From NCBI GenBank assembly GCA_050295975.1, contig JBNKQR010000009.1:1-64000 (forward strand): a stretch of 64,000 bases of DNA, in the 5' to 3' direction. A program made the translations under genes and the position numbers. Source of the DNA: JAPHTQ01 sp050295975. GTDB taxonomy: Bacteria > Pseudomonadota > Gammaproteobacteria > Thiohalomonadales > Thiohalomonadaceae. Positions 61,586-64,000 of the stretch are shown in pieces; within the stretch, counting starts at the first letter, position 1, and each line of letters opens with the position of its first letter. The notes under the pieces are model-generated. The model saw only the letters and a list, made by a program, of their open reading frames with translations. It was not told the origin of the DNA and made no database searches.

Positions 61586-62555
61586 GAATCTTCTCCAGGG
61601 AGGCGATAATCTTGGGGCCAAAGGCATCTGGCAGGGTCGCAGTAACCGGGACAAACCAGTGGTGGTCGCCGGTGAAGGGGCGGTATTTTACCGCGTCCTT
61701 CTCGGTCATCAGCACCTGGTTGGAACCGGCAAATTCGAGGTCGCCAGAACCGTAAGGATGATGGTCAGAAAAGGGGTGACAGATCGGTTCCAGACCGTTC
61801 TCCCGAAGAAAGTCGAAGAAGCGCGCTGGATTACCAATCCCGGCCACCGCATGGACCGGTAGGTCGGAGAATTGAGCCAGTTTACGGCGCGTGCCATCCA
61901 ATAACGAAACCGCCTCATCGCCCTGCAGATTCATGGTCCACTCACCGCTGCGCGCCAGACCATTGCTGACGATAAAATCGACCTTCTTCAGTCTTCGTAC
62001 TGATTCACGCAGTGGACCAGCGGGCAGACACAGTCCATTACCCAGACGACGTTTGCCATCAACCACCGCAATCTCGATATCTCGTGCCAAAGCGTAGTGC
62101 TGCAGACCATCATCGGAGATAACGACGTTCACATCGTTCTGCGCCAGCAGGCGACGCACCGCAGCGCTACGATCCGGTGCAACCACCATCGGACAGTTGG
62201 TACGTCCAGCCAACAATACCGCCTCATCACCCACCAGAGCCGGATCACTATCAGCGGTGACTTCCTGAGGCCATTGGCGTGAGCGTCCGCCGTAGCCGCG
62301 ACTGACGATGCCAGGGCGCAGACCCTGTTCACGCAAATAGTTGCTCAGCCAGACCACCAGTGGGGTCTTACCACTGCCACCGACGGTGATGTTACCGACC
62401 ACAATAATCGGTACCGGTGCACGGTAGGCGGCAAAGACCTCGATACGATAGAGCCAGCGACGTAGACCCGCTAGCAGTGCAAACAGTAATGATAGTGGCC
62501 AGAGCAACCAGAGCCAGGAGCTCTTCTGATACCAGTAGTAGTCGAGTCGTCTCAT
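61578..62555 (-). CDS. lpxK: Tetraacyldisaccharide 4'-kinase
   Basis: LpxK phosphorylates the 4' position of the lipid A precursor at the inner membrane. The 325-residue protein has an N-terminal membrane helix (LWLLWPLSLLFALLAGL) and the P-loop GNITVGGSGKTP, followed by SRGYGG. The ATG at 62555 is the family start. It lies ten bases downstream of msbA. Confidence 0.96.
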   Translation of the reverse strand: MRRLDYYWYQKSSWLWLLWPLSLLFALLAGLRRWLYRIEVFAAYRAPVPIIVVGNITVGGSGKTPLVVWLSNYLREQGLRPGIVSRGYGGRSRQWPQEVTADSDPALVGDEAVLLAGRTNCPMVVAPDRSAAVRRLLAQNDVNVVISDDGLQHYALARDIEIAVVDGKRRLGNGLCLPAGPLRESVRRLKKVDFIVSNGLARSGEWTMNLQGDEAVSLLDGTRRKLAQFSDLPVHAVAGIGNPARFFDFLRENGLEPICHPFSDHHPYGSGDLEFAGSNQVLMTEKDAVKYRPFTGDHHWFVPVTATLPDAFGPKIIASLEKIHG

Positions 62556-62565
62556 TGTGACAGGC

Positions 62566-64000
62566 CTAGCTCTTTTCCTGGAATTGCAAGTTGTAGAGGG
62601 CTGCATACTGTCCATTGTGTGCCAGCAATTCTGCGTGTTTGCCGCTTTCGATCACCCTGCCCTTCTCCATCACCACAATGCGATCCGCGCTTTCGATGGT
62701 GGAGAGACGATGAGCAATAACCAGGGTGGTACGATTTTGCATTACTTTTTCCAGCGCCGCCTGAATGTGACGCTCAGATGCGGTATCCAGTGCGGAGGTG
62801 GCCTCGTCGAGGATAAGGATCGGTGAATCCTTTAGCAGGGCACGAGCGATGGCCAAGCGTTGGCGCTGCCCCCCGGAGAGCAGCACGCCGTTCTCACCCA
62901 CCATGGTATCGAGGCCCTCCGGCAATTCACGGATAAACTCCATCGCATGCGCAGCCTCTGCCGCCGCAATGATCGCATCGCGGCTTGAACCCTCCAGTCT
63001 GCCATAGGCGATGTTGTTGGCGATGGTGTCATTGAACAGGGTGATGTGTTGGCTCACCAGGGCGATCTGATCGCGCAGCTGACGTAGCGGCATCTCACGG
63101 ATGTCACAACCATCGATAAGAATACGGCCCTCAGTCACATCATAGAAACGGGGCAACAGGCTGGCCATGGTAGTCTTGCCACTACCTGACCGACCGACCA
63201 GTGCCACACTCATACCTGCATCCATTTTCAGATCGAGATCATGCAGTACATAACTCTTCTCATCACCGTAGCGGAAATTAACCTTCTCAAAGGCCACTTC
63301 ACCACGCACTCGCTCTACTTCTTTCTTACCTTCATCCTTCTCTCTGGGTGTATCGATGAGCTTAAAGATACTGTCTGCCGCGGCGATCCCCTTTTGCAGG
63401 TTTGCTGCAATTCCTGTCAACCGTTTCATCGGTGAATGCATCAACATCATTGCGCTAATGAAAGAGACAAAGGAGCCGGCAGTAAGACCACTCTCTTCCA
63501 CCTGACGCAAGGCAAAGTAGATAACTGCTGCAGAAGCGAGGGCAGCAATAAATTCGACAACCGGAGTCGCAGCGGCATTGGCTCGTTCCAGTTTCATATT
63601 GAGCATGCGGTTATTTTCATTCGCCACTTCAAAACGGCTCAGCTCATACTCTTCACCACCAAAGGTCTTGACCACACGCTGCCCCTCAATCGCCTCTTCT
63701 GCGATCTGGGTTACCTCACCAACCGAGTTCTGAATACGAGTACTGTAACTGCGGAAGCGACGATTAACCTTATTGATAACCTGTGCAATGAATGGGGCAC
63801 CCACCATCAGAACAAGCGCCAGATGCCAGTTGAGGTAGAACATCCAGACAATCAAGGAGAATACAGTCAGTGTGTCGCGGACCAGAATACTGATCGCATT
63901 GGTACTAGCACGTGCCACCTGCTCTACGTCGTAGACCAGTTTCGAGAGCAGCGTGCCAGAGGGCATCATGTCGAACCAGGATACCGGTAGATGAATAAGC
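62566..64000 (-). CDS. msbA: Lipid A ABC exporter MsbA (partial)
   Basis: The frame runs through the window end, so the N-terminal part is missing; about 478 residues are visible. The membrane domain helices are followed by the ABC domain with Walker A GRSGSGKTT, signature LSGGQRQR and Walker B ILILDEATSALD. MsbA flips core-lipid A across the inner membrane. Order with lpxK and kdsB supports the assignment over other ABC exporters. Confidence 0.95.
   Translation of the reverse strand, partial: LIHLPVSWFDMMPSGTLLSKLVYDVEQVARASTNAISILVRDTLTVFSLIVWMFYLNWHLALVLMVGAPFIAQVINKVNRRFRSYSTRIQNSVGEVTQIAEEAIEGQRVVKTFGGEEYELSRFEVANENNRMLNMKLERANAAATPVVEFIAALASAAVIYFALRQVEESGLTAGSFVSFISAMMLMHSPMKRLTGIAANLQKGIAAADSIFKLIDTPREKDEGKKEVERVRGEVAFEKVNFRYGDEKSYVLHDLDLKMDAGMSVALVGRSGSGKTTMASLLPRFYDVTEGRILIDGCDIREMPLRQLRDQIALVSQHITLFNDTIANNIAYGRLEGSSRDAIIAAAEAAHAMEFIRELPEGLDTMVGENGVLLSGGQRQRLAIARALLKDSPILILDEATSALDTASERHIQAALEKVMQNRTTLVIAHRLSTIESADRIVVMEKGRVIESGKHAELLAHNGQYAALYNLQFQEKS

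Noticed and set aside
1..64000. tRNA, rRNA and CRISPR loci
   Set aside because: No cloverleaf, rRNA signature or regularly spaced direct repeats were recognised by eye in any intergenic region.

Overview
The window is a chromosomal segment of a gammaproteobacterium. The evidence is a BamC-DapA pair, an MsbA-LpxK-Trm112-KdsB lipid A/KDO operon, ParE/ParC, GcvR, a full-length RNase E and a MotY-type flagellar motor protein, all closest in layout to gammaproteobacterial versions. A large pyruvate:ferredoxin oxidoreductase beside a GltD-like NAD(P)H/ferredoxin oxidoreductase, a complete Pel exopolysaccharide locus and several cyclic-nucleotide signalling proteins suggest a facultative or microaerophilic, biofilm-forming relative of the Chromatiales-type sulfur oxidisers. 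That lineage call is inference; no rRNA or tRNA gene was found to fix it.

Layout. 1-4651: signalling genes on the plus strand (a FimX-like degenerate GGDEF-EAL protein cut by the window edge, a membrane class III nucleotide cyclase, and a TPR lipoprotein translationally coupled to the cyclase). 4722-12531: minus-strand housekeeping genes (parC, parE, purC, an MBL hydrolase, bamC, dapA). 12725-16719: plus-strand gcvR, bcp, phoH-type, nth, a DUF1841 gene and a thioesterase. 16732-22321: minus-strand gloA, a large GGDEF-EAL protein, argG and motY. 22613-35710: pelX-pelA-pelB1-pelB2-pelC-pelD-pelE-pelF-pelG, nearly all overlapping, ending at a strong terminator; PelB is encoded as two proteins. 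35849-41446: a 57-residue Cys/His protein with its own promoter, then nifJ and the GltD-like partner. 41727-50255: small membrane proteins, paired secreted/lipoprotein paralogues, a disulfide oxidoreductase, an AI-2E type permease operon with a LysR regulator, DUF3301 and a GspE-type ATPase. 50404-51450: pyrC.

51431-53905 is an accessory island. Two inverted, related repeat elements of about 265-280 bp bracket three AT-rich small genes (a lipoprotein, a SEC-C protein and a two-helix membrane protein). The island also holds an integron attC-like site, a possible attC half-site, a long GGGTCAGA palindrome and a set of GCGAAGC mini-hairpins whose outer bases covary. This is the least explained part of the window.

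53948-64000 returns to core genes: sppA-like, a HAD phosphatase, rluC, rne with a long leader and a 48-bp tandem repeat, a low-molecular-weight phosphatase, and the kdsB-trm112-lpxK-msbA operon, where msbA runs off the window end.

How the genes fit together. PelD here keeps an RxxD motif for binding c-di-GMP. The two GGDEF-EAL proteins in the window could feed or sense the same pool, so export of the Pel polymer (substrate from PelX, polymerised by PelF, exported through PelD/E/G, PelA, PelB and PelC) is probably controlled by c-di-GMP. No CRISPR array, prophage, transposase or integrase gene was seen.
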